Assembly: GCA_015680685.1 (NCBI GenBank)
Contig: MNCI01005576.1
Coordinates: 10,404-74,403, forward strand
DNA length: 64,000 nt
From: Gnetum montanum
Taxonomy: Eukaryota > Streptophyta > Gnetopsida > Gnetales > Gnetaceae
Direction: 5' to 3'
A program made the position numbers and the translations under genes. This document shows positions 34,988-47,349 of this stretch, one piece after another; positions within the stretch are counted from its first letter, which is position 1; every line of letters starts with the position of its first letter. The notes below the pieces were generated by a model. The model had not been told where the DNA came from, made no database searches, and saw only the letters and a list, made by a program, of their open reading frames with translations.

Positions 34988-35849
34988 CATTATTGAAATC
35001 AGACAGAAGAAATCGCCTTTGGCATTGAAGGAAAATTTTTGTCCCAGGTACTGGCTTGGTAATTGCATTGCCCATGTTTATGCTTTTATATTATTTGCCC
35101 TCCAGCTAATACAACCAAGGGCATCTCCAAGCTGTTCAAAAGTATTTTGCAACTCAGAATGTCTAGTCAGGAGAAAGCATTCAGTTGCTACAATGAAGAC
35201 ATGGCTCCCATTGTTATACTTGCAAGTTCCAGCTATGCTTAGCGGTATTTAACATTATATTTATAATGTAATTTTAAGTGCATATTGTGATTAAACCATT
35301 TGATTGTATCCACAGCCTGGCATATGCCTCTGCCAATCAAATGTGCTTTCTCTTGTGGCTGCATGAAAAGTGGAATCTTGTTCTAGGGCTATTTTCAAAT
35401 TAGAGTTATATACCGTTAAATTTGTCGATGATTGTTTTGAAACTATTTTGACATCAGAGGCAACATATAATACAACAATGGGATTGTTTGCATAAAATTT
35501 TAAAAGATGCTGCAACTGGTATCTGAACATGTAATCTGCAAGTTGTCATACACTTACAAACTGTCAGAAATGTTTTTAGTAGTTTTATGGCATCTTGGAC
35601 CACAAAAATTCATAAACGAAAGCTGTAGGTAACAAGGCAACTAATTTCATGAACATTAGTGTGTTGCATTTTTGGATTTTCAGTTCCATTAATAAGATTG
35701 AACGTTGACTGCTTACAAGTGTTTTCTTCTTGGATTTGAATTTGACGTCATACTAAATATATTTGTTTATAACCTAAGATCAGCAGATATTGATTATGTT
35801 TTTTTAACAATTAGAAATTTGTGGCCAGAATCCATTTACAAAACTGTTA
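34988..35849. other. FAD6 3' flank
   Basis: AT-rich sequence without a supported gene or repeat. It ends where homology to the Athila-like elements begins at about 35850. Confidence 0.4.
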
Positions 35850-35939
35850 AAAAATGATGATAAGATTTTTAAAACAAAGAAAGTGTAAAACAGAAAGGTA
35901 GAAAAATTGAGAAGACACTTTAATAATTAGTACGGATGG

Positions 35940-37180
35940 CCATCTTCCTCACAACTAAGTTAAAAGGAGGAGATCCAAAAACTTGAGGGAGGTTGTTCAT
36001 CCGATGAGGCGTTGCTTATACTGGCTTGCTTGGGCTCATGGAAAGGTTTGACTTGCTGCATGTTGACCAGTTACTTTTTATTTGGGCTCTTAGGTTTGTA
36101 TACTAACATGGCCCCAGAAGGAAAGGTCTGACAAATGATGTGAGGCCCTTCCCACAATGTTTGGAACTTAGTTCATTGTGGAACATGTGTGGGGTTCATG
36201 TAAAGAGCCTTGTCTCTAGGTTGGAATATGAGTTTCCTTATCCTAAGGTCATGGCATTGTTTACTGAATGCTTTGTGCACTTCATTCAAAGATAGGACCA
36301 CCAATCTATTCTCATCAAGCATGTTAAGGTTGATTAGTCTTCCTTCTATGCTAGGCTAAGATCAAGATCTAGATCACATGTTGTTAAAAGTGTACAAAGC
36401 TCGGATTGGATAGGAAGAGTTGGTAACTTGCCATACACCAACTCATAGGGAGAGTGGCCTATAGGGAGTTTCCATGTGGAGCTGTAGGCCCAAAGGGCAT
36501 GGTTGAGTTTTGTGCTCTAGTCTCTTCTATATTTGCTAACTGTTCTCATTAAGATTTTTGTTATCTTCCTATTAGTAACCTTAGCTTGATTGTTGGCTTG
36601 GGGTGGTAAGGTGTTGTTAATTTATATTTAACCCTTAAGCGTTGCATGAGCTTGTGAAAAGTAGCACCTATAAAATAGGTACCATTATCAGAAATCAATC
36701 CACATGGCACTTGAAACCTTTTTATAATATTCTACTGTACAAACTGAGTAGTAGTGGAAGATGTACAGTCAGTGAGGATTACTACTTCTACCCATTTGGT
36801 ACAATAGTCAACAATGACTATTATGTATGCCTTTCCATTCAACATGGGTGTGATGGAACCCATGAAGTCTATGACCTAGATTTCGAAGGGTACCAGTGAT
36901 TGGATTAACTATTGAGGTCCCTTCGTTCAAGTAGTCATCCGACCATTTTTTGACAGCATTTATAAGAGCTGATGAATAGGTGGATGTTCATGAAGTGTGT
37001 TGAACAATAATACCCTGCCATTAGGATGTTAATGGTTGTACGTATCCTTGCATAGTGGTTCCTACAAGGATCCTTGTGAGTGTCTTGGAGAACATGTGAT
37101 TCATCGACATTAGGAACACACCAAAAAACCAAGCCATCGGCACACACCTTGTAAAGGTGTCTGTTGATCTTCATGAAGAA
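35940..37180 (-). pseudogene. Integrase of E4
   Basis: Zinc-domain remnant DTHKDPCRNHYARI and ILMAGYYCSTHF (about 37100-37000), followed leftwards by broken catalytic-core frames. The C-terminal end resembles E3 and carries the motif CTTAGTTGTGAGGAAG (35944-35959), a decayed version of the polypurine-like motif. Confidence 0.65.
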
Positions 37181-38650
37181 CTTGGCCTAATGAAGAAACT
37201 ATTGTTTCTTCCTATGGTCTAAGTCTTGTGGCATCTCTTGAGTGAGATGATAAGTGAGGATGCAATTGTACCATTTTGGTTTAGCAAGCACTTGTTCATT
37301 TGTTACATTGACAAAGAGAAGTTCATCAGGAAATTGATTAGAGAATAGGCTCTCCTTCTCTTTGTTGTCCTATCGTAATTGAGACAAGTGGTTAGAGACC
37401 ACATTCTTAGTCCCCTTTCAATCTACCATTATAAGATTGAAATCCTATAAGATCACCAACCACCATGTGACACAAGGGCTCACTATTGACTTCTTCATGA
37501 GGAAGCGAATGGCACTATGATTGATGTGCACAAACACCTTGTATCCAAGCACATAGTGCCTAAACTTATCCAAGGCATACACCGCTATGATCAACTCTTT
37601 TTTTCTTATAGTATAGGTAAGTTATGCATCCACAATGCTTTGACATACACAGTGGATGTAATAAGGATGCTTCTTGTTGTCCAACTACATAAGAATAGCT
37701 CCCAAGGCATAGTTTGATGCATCTATCATAATGTGAAATCGATGGGACCAATCAAGTGCTCATAGAATTGGAGTTTCTACAAGTTTCTTCATAAGTTGCT
37801 GGAATGCCTTTTCACATTCCTCAATCCATACAAATAGAGCATCTTTCTTTGTCTATTCATCCAACGATTTAGCAATCTTAGAGAAATTCTCTAGTAGCCA
37901 GTGTATTCAAGGAATGACCGAACATCTTTAAAAATTTCTAGTTGATGAGTTATTCCTTGGATGACCCTAATTTTTTCAAGGTCCACCTAAATCCATGCTT
38001 ATGAGATTCTATGCCCTAGCAAAATGCCCTCTTGGACCATTAGATGGATCTTTTGCTAATTGAGCTGAAGATTGATCTCCATGCATCTTTTAAGCACTTG
38101 CTTAAGGTAGTCCAAGGCTTACTAAAACATAGCACCATAGGTGGAAAATTCATCCATGAAGACTTCCATCCCACTACCAATCTGCTACTGAAAAATGCTA
38201 GGACAAGGCATTAGAAGGTTGTAGAGGGATTGGAAGGTTGTAGGGGCATTGCATAGACCAAATGGCATCTTTCGATATGCGAAAGTCCCCTAGGAACTTA
38301 TGAATGTTGTTTTGGCCTAATCCTCTTACGCAATTTGAATTTGGTTATAGCCACAATAACCATATAGAAAGTTGTAATAGTAATGCCCAAAGATAGTGTC
38401 TAACACCTAGCCCACAAATGACAATCGAAAATGATCTTTGTAAGTTGTCAAGTTCAATAGCATAAAATCAATACACACCCTTCACTTGTTACATTTATTT
38501 AGAATAATTACAAGTGAGGTAATCCACTCGCTATTTGCAATTGGATAGATGAACCCTACCTTGAATAGTTTTTCAATTTCCTCTTTAACAATCTACTTCA
38601 ATGCAAGGTTCAACCACTACTACGACTACCCATTTGACTTAATGGAAGGA
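37181..38650 (-). pseudogene. RT and RNase H of E4
   Basis: The RT active site near 38150 reads VFMDEFS: the second catalytic Asp is Glu. RNase H near 37560-37500 has VFVHINHSAI where E2 and E3 have TDH, so its catalytic Asp is Asn. Multiple frameshifts and stops occur. Order and spacing match E2. Confidence 0.75.
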
Positions 38651-39129
38651 TTAGTATAGATGTGATGTTGGCATATCCTAGGATCAATCCCAATGAGTTC
38701 AAGATATGACCAAGCAAAGGTTGTTGACCATTTTTTAACCATGTTTAGTAGCATCTTTTTCTACCAAGGAGCAAGATTGACATTAATTGTTATTGGCTTG
38801 CCATTTTTTAGCAAAGCATACTCCATGCCAGCAAGTAGAGTTTTCAACTCTAAGGGCTCATGTTTAGAACTTTCAAGGATTTCCAACTCTCCCTAATAAG
38901 TGTCATCAGGTTCATCATCAGAGAGTTGACAATGAACTTGCTCCATTTCATCCATGCAGCTCTCAGTGGGTTTCATGTAAAGGGTTGAGCTGCTTTTAGG
39001 ATTAGTTATCAACCACTAGGTGCCCTCCTATTTTGTGGCTACTGTGCATAGGCACTTTTGGATTTCAAATTCATCTGCATATTGTCTACATGCTTTGATT
39101 TTTGTGCTTTTGATAGATCATATTTTCTA

Positions 39130-39560
39130 GACATAGTTGCACCCTGTATCACTATACATGATGCATGGAACTCTCCTCTTCTCAATATTTCCAAAAGAAT
39201 TTTCCTTGGAAAGTTCTAGGGAAAGATCTTTGATGCTCATTCATGCATCAACAGTGCTTAACCAATCCCTTCCCATAATTATTGGGAAGTCTCCCTTGCA
39301 ATTATTAGCTTGGATCACCAAGAAATCAATAGGATAGGACTACCCATAGATAGTGGTCATAATATCCTCTGCTAGTCTTAAGGGAATAGTAATGGATAGA
39401 TCTACCAAGTCTAAACAAATGTTGCTCTTCTTGAGAGGAGGCAAGTTTTAAGCTTTGTACATTTTGTGAGAAATCAAATTTACACTCAACCCAAAACTAA
39501 GAAGAAACTTGCATGGCTCATTCCCAAAAATCTACAAGTAGAGGAGGGGACTTCCAAGAT
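39130..39560 (-). pseudogene. Protease region of E4
   Basis: Aligns at DNA level with the E2 protease (54958-55260): the blocks for NLPPLK, ILGR-like IIMGR and ST-DA are recognisable on the minus strand, in broken frames. The DSG site is not clear. Confidence 0.55.
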
Positions 39561-42075
39561 TAGGTCTTTTTCTAGGAAGGTTGCCAACCTTGATCCAATC
39601 ACATACAATGTGGTTTAACATGACTATGCAAATCTTGGGAGGTATTTGGTTTGAAGGATTCTCAAAAAGGAATATATGTAGAGGATAAAGGAGACACAAG
39701 GCGACCAACCACATGAGTCGATGAGGGCTTTGTAGGACTATTGGTTCAAAAAAATGGTCTTTTTTTTGGGTTTGGATTCCAAACCACTCGATAAAGGAAC
39801 TAGTTGTAAGTTAATGACTCTGGTAGCATTACATTGCTATAGCTATGCAAGAATCTCACCCTGCATGGATGGAGCCAGCGGTAATTTGGTTGAGGATGGA
39901 GGGACATGTGTTGAAGAATGAGGAAGATGCTAATGAAATGAAGATTTTTCTCTAGGAGATGCAAAATAAGGTCTCTAGTACTCTGAAGGGTAGTAGTAAT
40001 GTTGGAATGAGGTGTGAGTGGAACAGTCACGCAAAGACATGGATTGCTAAACATAGTACCCATATGGATTTAGCTATCTGTAAGGGTACCATTGCCTCGA
40101 TGGTGGCATCCCCCACAACAATGGATGCTACCACTGATGATATTGCTTGTATGGTTGTGGTGGAGCTCCACTTAGATAACAAGCTTATTGTTGGTGAAAC
40201 TACCTAAGATTTCACTAGGGATAAGACAATCTTTTGGATTCTTACCTTCTTGCCAACCTAGGATTTAGAGTGTACACCCAAGATTCTTGCAAGTGTGACA
40301 TAACAAGGCAACATCCCTTAGGGTGTTCATATTAGCATGTGTCACATCCACCATCATCATCTGATTCTAACTCCACAACCTCTTTTCCTGCAATAACTTT
40401 GCCCTTACCCCTTTAATAGGCATGTTGAACTTCCTTTCTTCTCCTACTATCACGATCACTACCTTACTCTTTCGATTCCTCTACTATTTTCAAATTAGTT
40501 TAGAATTTTCATCCACAGATTCCCACATTTTATCAGCCATAGCCAAAATTTTAAAAATAGATTTTTGAATCAGCAAGGTTTTTCGTTGCAACACTTCATT
40601 AAGTGGTGCCTCCCCCTCACTATCACAAAATCAAACCTCCATTTTTCTAATGGAAGGGTCCTAGTTATATTCTTTAGCATTTTTCCTATTTTATCAATTC
40701 TCCTTCTTCTTTTATAACTTGCTTAATCAACCTTTGGATCTGATGAGATCTAAGTTATGACAATCTCCCTTGGGAAAAGACCCCAAGAGTTCTCCTCGTT
40801 TCTGATTGAAGCCCATCTATGATATGGCGAAGCTACTCCCATTGAGAATAACCATGGAAAAGACATTTGTGCAAAAGGAAATAATATCTACTCATGGCTA
40901 TCTTCAAGGGTTCATGTGTTCCTTGTCTATAACCTTGGATTTGCTTTCTCAGATTAGACACTCGAAAGTACGTTTAATATTTGTCATTAAACAGCTTAAG
41001 TATTGTACTCCATCTATGAATTGATTCAAGCTCCAAAGAGCGGTACCAAATTTTGGCTTCTTTTGTGAGTGTCCTAGGAAATAGCTTAATTTTTTACTAA
41101 TCATGTTCAATGTTTTGCAAGGCACATGCATCATGAAAGGCTTGAAGATGTGTCTATGGATTTAAGTTATACCCCCCTCAAATCTAGGGATATTGTTCAT
41201 ATCCAACCTCTTGATGCTACTATCTTTAACATGCTTAGTTGGAATTCTAACTACCTCTATGACATTTAGCATGCTTTGAGTCACAAGAAAAGGCTCATCA
41301 TCATCATGATTTTCATGATTCCTATGATGTCCTCTACAACCCCTTCATTCATGGCAAGGCCTACAATCATCATTATCCTGCTATTCACGTCCATCACAGT
41401 TTCATCCTCTACAATTTCAATCAAATTCAAAGGAGGAAGAAGAAGATGCAAATGAAGAGGGCAAAGAAGGAGGGGGGCTATCACCACCATGGTATCTTCC
41501 ATCTCCTCTCTACTTATCACAACCACAATCATCAGATTTATCATTATCATGATGCTTTCCTGAGCCCCTGCCTTGACTCCCACTTTTGCCTGAACTAGGA
41601 TTGTTGATAGTGGACTGTAAGTTCAGGTTTAAGCCTCCTTTGTTGGAGTTAAGGGATGGAGAATCTTCATGTTGAGAACCCCTAGAGGAAGGATCCTTAT
41701 TATTTTTTTAATTTAGCAAGAACAAGGGGCTAGTGAACTATTTCCCCTTCGTAGCTTTATGGCGCTTCTCCTAGTGTTGATCTCTTTTGCATTATGTTTC
41801 CATGGGATGGTAGTCTTGATAGTCATGATCCTATACAATGTATTCTTCATGGAGATCCTAGATGCCAACCTCTTAAGAGTTTGGAGCAGCATCCCAGGAA
41901 TAGATCAATTGGGAGGAAACACAACGTTGCCCTCCATGTCTCTCCATTGCAACTATTCATTTTGATGCAGGATGAAGGTAAAATTAGGTGCAAACTCATT
42001 TCAATGAGTGTACGCCACTTTGAATTCTTGGGGCACTAGCAATACTAATTTATCAAACCTATAAGAAGAAGACAT
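39561..42075 (-). pseudogene. gag and proline-rich linker of E4
   Basis: Starts MSSSYRF at 42075, as in E2 (MSSHKRE). The N-terminus shares a V-Q-E-[CF]-V-Y stretch and FTFILH with E2. It has several stops. The zinc-knuckle-like motif reads CDTC-stop-YEHPKGCC (near 40310-40345). The linker (about 40200-39570) is proline-, serine- and histidine-rich. Confidence 0.65.
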
Positions 42076-42213
42076 TTTGGATTAAACAAAAAATTTAGTG
42101 TGCTTTAATTATAATTATTATTGTTATTTAAATGATTACGAATTTAGGGTTCATTTCAATGATCTTAAATAATTTTCACTAAGTCCTAGATAGTGCACGT
42201 AGCAAACTACAAG

Positions 42214-42231
42214 TCCTTGATAACAATGCCA
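42214..42231 (-). other. Primer binding site of E4, decayed tRNA-Asp type
   Basis: The minus strand reads TGGCATTGTTATCAAGGA. It differs from the E2 site (TGGCGTCGTTGCCAAGGA) by transitions, largely at CpG positions. Confidence 0.65.
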
Positions 42232-42232
42232 G

Positions 42233-43015
42233 TGCTAAGTAGTGAGTAGACCCTATGGAAAATAATACAAATTACTAAGCATTCACGTGCGATTTAATCA
42301 AATTCTGTAGACTTCTAGTCTTCTAAGTACACTAGCCTCTACACATAAGAATAAAAAATAAAAAATAGAGATATTTAATTGCTAATTTAATCTAATTGGC
42401 TAACAGTTAACTAATCTTAACATAAGCATCCATTCCCACTTACCATACACATCCTAAACACAAATAACACTATCAAGTTACCAAACGTTAAGCGTTACTA
42501 GAATTACCAAGCATTACACATATGCTCGAAGTGGTTGTACTTATGTGCTTTAATTAATCACTATTTAGTTTTCTTAATCTAGCTTAATTAATTCCTTAAT
42601 TACTTGAAGTATTAAAGAAAATTGCTTAAAATATTACATGCTTAAAGGAAATAATTAATCTATTTCAAAGTACTTTAAGTTTTATTAAAAAGCTCATCTT
42701 TATTACCACACACACTATAGTGATCAAGTGCCATAGTGCTTGAATAAAGATCCGTACACTCTTTGACTCCTACTACAGGCACTTACAAAATATTCGAACT
42801 TTTGGGAAGAAAAATTGGTGAAGCTTTGCTGCAACTTATAGGTGAAAGATGTACATTTATAGGCAAAATAGGGGGCCCATCAACGAGTACATGTTAACGG
42901 GTCAAATCCCACGTCAACAGGATCCTATCAACACAACCAACCATAATGCTTCATTAACGGGGTAGTTTACGATGGCATTTTCAAGTCTTTTTCTTGAAGA
43001 AAAATGTGATTTTTT
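42233..43015 (-). repeat. 5' LTR of E4
   Basis: About 783 bp, starting TGCTAAGTAGTGAG after the primer site. Its body matches the reverse of the E6 LTR (13484-14374). The outer end is decayed, so its boundary is approximate. Confidence 0.65.
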
Positions 43016-43407
43016 TTATTGAAGAGTTAATGATGTCAAACTACATAAATCTATAAAACATATTCTTCATTAAAACGATGGCAGATTTGGATGATACAAG
43101 CATTTCAGGTAAATATCATTTCTTGATATTTTTTTCATTTTTCCTATTTTTTTGTGCTTTGACACAATGATGTTTGATTTATTTTTAGGTATTATATTTA
43201 TAATGTCACTAGAAGGTGATGGGTAGTGGAATCTACATGTGTATTTTTTGAAAAAATATTATTGATGCACCCATATGTGTTGAAGAACTACATGATTAAT
43301 TGCATAATGCTCCATTGCATGTCATTGTTGATAATTTAATTTGATATGGTACTTATATTCGTGATACACTATCTTATTAGAGAAAATGTAAAGTAGAGCT
43401 AATTAAC

Positions 43408-44700
43408 ATGGTGAATCAATTAGGAACATCTGCTATTTGTTTTAGTTTTAGTGCACCAGATCTTTGTTGGCCTCAGTTACATAATCTAATGAAAGGAGAT
43501 CCACCTCAGAACTTATTAGAATTAAGATGATGGAGACAGAGTAATATCATAGAAAATCTACATATAGTGGGAAAGCTCTTACATCATTATCATGTTAGCT
43601 TTCTAAATACAGTTTTAATGAAGGAATTCTATGTTGTTGACTACTAGACACAATATGAGTCATGACAACATAGATCTTCATATGTGCATGGTTTCCTATG
43701 AATACAAGGTGCTCCAAAGGTAGATGAACTAGACCAAATTGATCTTAATGTCATGCATAGGGTAAAGGAATTTTTCGATTTGCATGAACTCCAAGATTTG
43801 CTACAAATGAACAACCACACAATATAGGATCTCATTTATCTTTTATGTACTTGCAGACATTTTTTGTTAATATTGCTTGAAATATGTAGGAATTAATTTT
43901 TTCATTGATTTATCTTTCATTTTGTCTTTCCACTTAGGCTTTACATATAAATATGTTCTATCCTTTATCTAAATTGACTACTCAACAACTATAATTTATA
44001 AATTTTAAAACTAATTATGCTGATTTGGTTCAAAGTCATACTATTTGCAAATCATGTGCTTACTTAAGAAAATGTAATAGCATAAAAGTTTACAAGTACC
44101 ACATTTGTATGGAATTGTTATTTCCTTACTATTTCCTCACCATTTTATTATTTTCTATTATCAATTAAACTTTATTTTATCTTAGTATAAAAATTCTATA
44201 GATATTTATCTTCCCTTTCTTTCCTTTCTAGGTACAATGTTCCTTGGTCATTATCTTTATAATCAAGTCTTTATAGAGATCAAGAAAATAATAATGAGAT
44301 TACTTATGTTCCTCCAAGAAATGATTCAAGGCTTAATGTTCATAATAGAATGTTTCTTCAAACATAGAAGGAAAATACAAATTTTTAACCTATCATGTTG
44401 CAAGATGTCATAAAATATACTGTGAAATATGCAGCTCAATGTGAGAAATAATTGCAATCTTTTCATGACATGTTACTATAGATTTTAGAGTCAAGAAATC
44501 CTCATAAATATGCTTCATCTGTCTATAAAAAGCTCATGATGGATGCTCCTACAGATAGAGACATTGGTGTTATGGATTTCTATCACATGTTAAATGAAAG
44601 TCCTTTGGTGGAGTGTAGTCATGTTTTTCACATCATTAATGTTTCATGAGAGGTGTACATAAAAGTTCTTATTAATGTAGAGGAAATGTATGAAGGTGAA
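43408..44700 (+). pseudogene. Helitron Rep (HUH nuclease) fragment
   Basis: Rolling-circle initiator of a Helitron-type transposon. One frame from 43408 shows LGTSAICFSFSAPDLCWP, LHIVGKLLHHYHVSFLN, then YESQQHRSSYVHGFL with IQGAPKVDELD after it. This is the HUH metal-binding site region, with the first His of the pair changed to Tyr (codon at 43681). After a gap of about 450 bp (43850-44300) the C-terminal part follows: RNDSRLNVHNRMFL, DVIKYTVKYAAQCEK, then RDIGVMDFYHMLNESPLVECS. Several stops are present. No helicase domain or Helitron end is seen. Confidence 0.7.
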
Positions 44701-45255
44701 AACTCCATAGGTGCAAAATCGTGAGTAGTATGATTTTAAAATCCTTAATCATCATATGTTATCAATAGGTCATTTTTAGAGAATAGAATTAGAGATGTTT
44801 ACCTGATGAGATGTTGATAGGATATATGACTAGATGTACCTTATGTAGGAAAATGCCTTGTTAGTGGATTGAAGGTTGTTTTCGTTTGGAATGGGGGCCA
44901 GAGAAGCATGAAGATCCTTTGGGTTCCATGATACTTTATCTATCATTTAAAACTACATGGTCCTTGATTCCTTGTGAACCTCACTACAAGGATATGTAGG
45001 CTTAGAGAGGAGCTTTGGCTTTGATACTTAGGACACAATACCCTTTTAGAAGTTGGGCTTATGACTAGATGTGTTAGCATAGGAACATATCTTACTCCTT
45101 ATAGGGGTATCAGTGTGTTGTGTGCTTGTTGTGTATGTGTGAATGCCTAGATGGTTTAGTTATGTAATTAATGCTTTGAGAATACTAACACATCTAATCA
45201 TTGGCTAATAGATTGTGTGCTATGCTATGAAATAGGATGTTAAGCAATAAGGAGT
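44701..45255. other. Unassigned sequence
   Basis: No clear frame. A TGTTAGCATAGG at 45078 could be the left end of the LTR that finishes at 45346; this is weak. Confidence 0.3.
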
Positions 45256-45838
45256 AGTCCACCTTGAGTTTGCCTTCTCTCTTGTTGCTACTATTGAAAC
45301 TCTCAGATAGTGTCGAATAGTGTTTTCCAAGGGTGAAACCATTACACTTAGTATCAGAGTGAAAGGTTCATGTTGCAAGTTTGGTGGTGGTTCATGGTTC
45401 ATTACTAGTGAGCCATGACATACAAGAAAAAGAGATAGGGGAGCTACATTGCTAGTGAGGCTCCTATGGGCTTTAACCCTCATCATGAAGGGGAGCATAT
45501 GCATGACAAGGCACACAATGCAACTCCTAAACTAGAGAATGTTAATGAAAATGATGAAGTACCTATCAAGGACCTTGACTCTCTTGACAAGGTATAACAA
45601 TTGTGAGGGATAACTCCTTGAAGTTGATAGCATGATCCTAAGCCAATTTCCAATGGCCAAGAGGGTTAAGATGCTGTAAGATCTTGTTGAAGGATTGAAC
45701 ATCTTGTATCTTTGGGAACTGAATTTTGGTGCTGAGCACTAACACATAGTTCACCTTGAGTCTGCCCTCTCTCTTGTTCATGCTATTAGTACTCTTAGGT
45801 GGTGTTGAATGATGTTTTCCAAGGACAACATCGTTACA
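45256..45838 (+). mobile_element. Collapsed LTR element: LTR end, primer site, gag start, LTR end
   Basis: Two LTR-end copies (45256-45346 and 45747-45838) share CACCTTGAGT-TGCC, TGTTTTCCAAGG and a terminal TTACA. After the first lies TAGTATCAGAGT (45349-45360), 10 of 12 bases of the initiator-Met primer site TGGTATCAGAGC. A gag-like frame then starts MTYKKKR and continues with EHMHDKAHN, in broken form, to about 45740. Only about 400 bp of internal sequence remain. It is the same family as 15950-17385. Confidence 0.55.
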
Positions 45839-46005
45839 CCTTTTCCTTTTGCTTCATAGGTCCAATGTACTAAGAAAATTGTCACTGGTAAGATGGATAA
45901 GTCATAAGAAAAGTTATATCAAGTTAAGTCATAAATTGTATATGTTGCAATTGATTGATCAATAGTGTATAAAAGTGTGGTGAGTGTACAAAAATTTGGT
46001 ATTTA

Positions 46006-46155
46006 CTTAATACCATGGATTAGGGTTGGGTGGGACAAAGAAAAGTGCAATAGTATTAACTTAGCCACACTTGTTATAAAACCTTGTTCACAAACTCTCT
46101 CGTGATAAATGTGAAGTGCATGTAAGAAATTTTGTGGCATTTGCTTAATACCATG
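46006..46155. repeat. Degenerate tandem repeat, left part (target of E2)
   Basis: Units begin CTTAATACCATG at 46006 and 46144, 138 bp apart. E2 interrupts the second unit; the array continues at 58844. Confidence 0.6.
46151..46155. repeat. Target site duplication of E2, left copy
   Basis: CCATG, identical to 58844-58848. Confidence 0.85.
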
Positions 46156-47099
46156 TGATGAGCGGTCAGGTACCCCTACGCCCAACCATATGAATCACAA
46201 GCGTTCACGTGCGGCTCGGTTGAAATCCGCAGACTATAAGCACTTAACATACACCAAAATTCTAACCAGTGAAACCTTGGGTTAGAATGGTCGTTGTCAT
46301 CCTAATCTCACTTGTGAAGTTCTATTATGATGGTTAAGTGAGACTAAGGCTAATGATTTTTATATCTTTTTAATTATCTTTTTCAATGGCTAATTAAGGT
46401 ATGGAAAGTAAGGAATAGACTATTATCTAATCTCTAATTATCCTAGTTTGTATTCTAACTATTCCTAGCATAAGTATCCAGTCCCATCTTCCGATCACGT
46501 TCTAAGCATTTTCTAACACTACTGGGTATCTAGACATTAAGCATCACTGGGCTTACCAAGTGTTGGATTACGTTCGAGATGGTCGTACTTATGGCTTTAA
46601 CGAACTACGAATGAACGATAACAATTGAAATTATAATAACAAAAACATAACTAATCAACAAGTAACTAATAAAGCCTAAACATATTAAACTATTAAATCA
46701 ACAAGTAACTAATAAAGCATAAACATATTAAACTATTAAATGCATGAAATAACTAAGTCCAAATGCTGCAAGAAATGCTTGAATAGTTCGTCTTTATATC
46801 CGTCATGCCAATGGGCTCAGATACATCAATGCTCGAATAAATATTCGATCCCTTTTCTTACACTTGCTGCAAGCACTTGGAAAATATTCTATCTGTTGTG
46901 GGAACAAACTTCAAGAGCTTCGCTACAACTACTCAAAAAGATGCCTAAATGAGGTGGAAGCCCTCTTATTTATAGGCCGAGAAGGGTGGCTGCATAAACG
47001 GGGCCATGTCAACGCAGGGAGGCTACGTCAACGGGGCCATGTCAACATGGCCACGTATACGCAGCCCAATTGATGCATTGACTTAATGACACTTCATCA
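46156..47099 (-). repeat. 3' LTR of E2
   Basis: 944 bp from TGATGAGCGG to CTTCATCA. It is longer than the 5' LTR mainly through a tandem duplication of about 45 bp (ATCAACAAGTAACTAATAAA and following) at about 46640-46740. Confidence 0.88.
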
Positions 47100-47115
47100 T
47101 ACCCTCACGACTGAG
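47100..47115 (-). other. Polypurine tract of E2
   Basis: CTCAGTCGTGAGGGTA on the minus strand, directly before the 3' LTR. Confidence 0.75.
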
Positions 47116-47349
47116 CAAAAACTCATCATTGAGTTACTTTACAATTTGGAAGGTATGGATTCTTATTTACAACACACATAACTTAAACACATACGTGACA
47201 CAGACATGACACAACATGAATTTACCAAGTGCCTGAGTTACAGAGGAGGACAAATTACAAAAATGATAGTGTTTAGAGACAAAATTGAACACCTTGCTGG
47301 TCCTCGAGCCTCTTCTGTGTAGGATGATGCACAAAATTGTTAGAGAAGA

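Larger units (their letters stand above)
35850..43015 (-). mobile_element. E4: Athila-like element, 3' side missing
   Basis: Minus-strand order: 5' LTR (about 42233-43015), primer site (42214-42231), gag (42075 to about 40250), proline-rich linker, protease, RT, RNase H, integrase (to about 35940). Homology stops near 35850, just after the integrase end; spacer, 3' ORF and 3' LTR are absent. Confidence 0.8.

Noticed and set aside
41281-41583. 100-codon minus-strand frame rich in Met, Ile and Leu
   Set aside because: Out-of-frame shadow of the E4 gag; composition reflects ATCATCAT-type codons read in the wrong frame.
43081-43111. Possible first exon ATGGCAGATTTGG followed by GTAAAT
   Set aside because: No following exon can be joined with a recognisable product; it lies just before the Helitron fragment.
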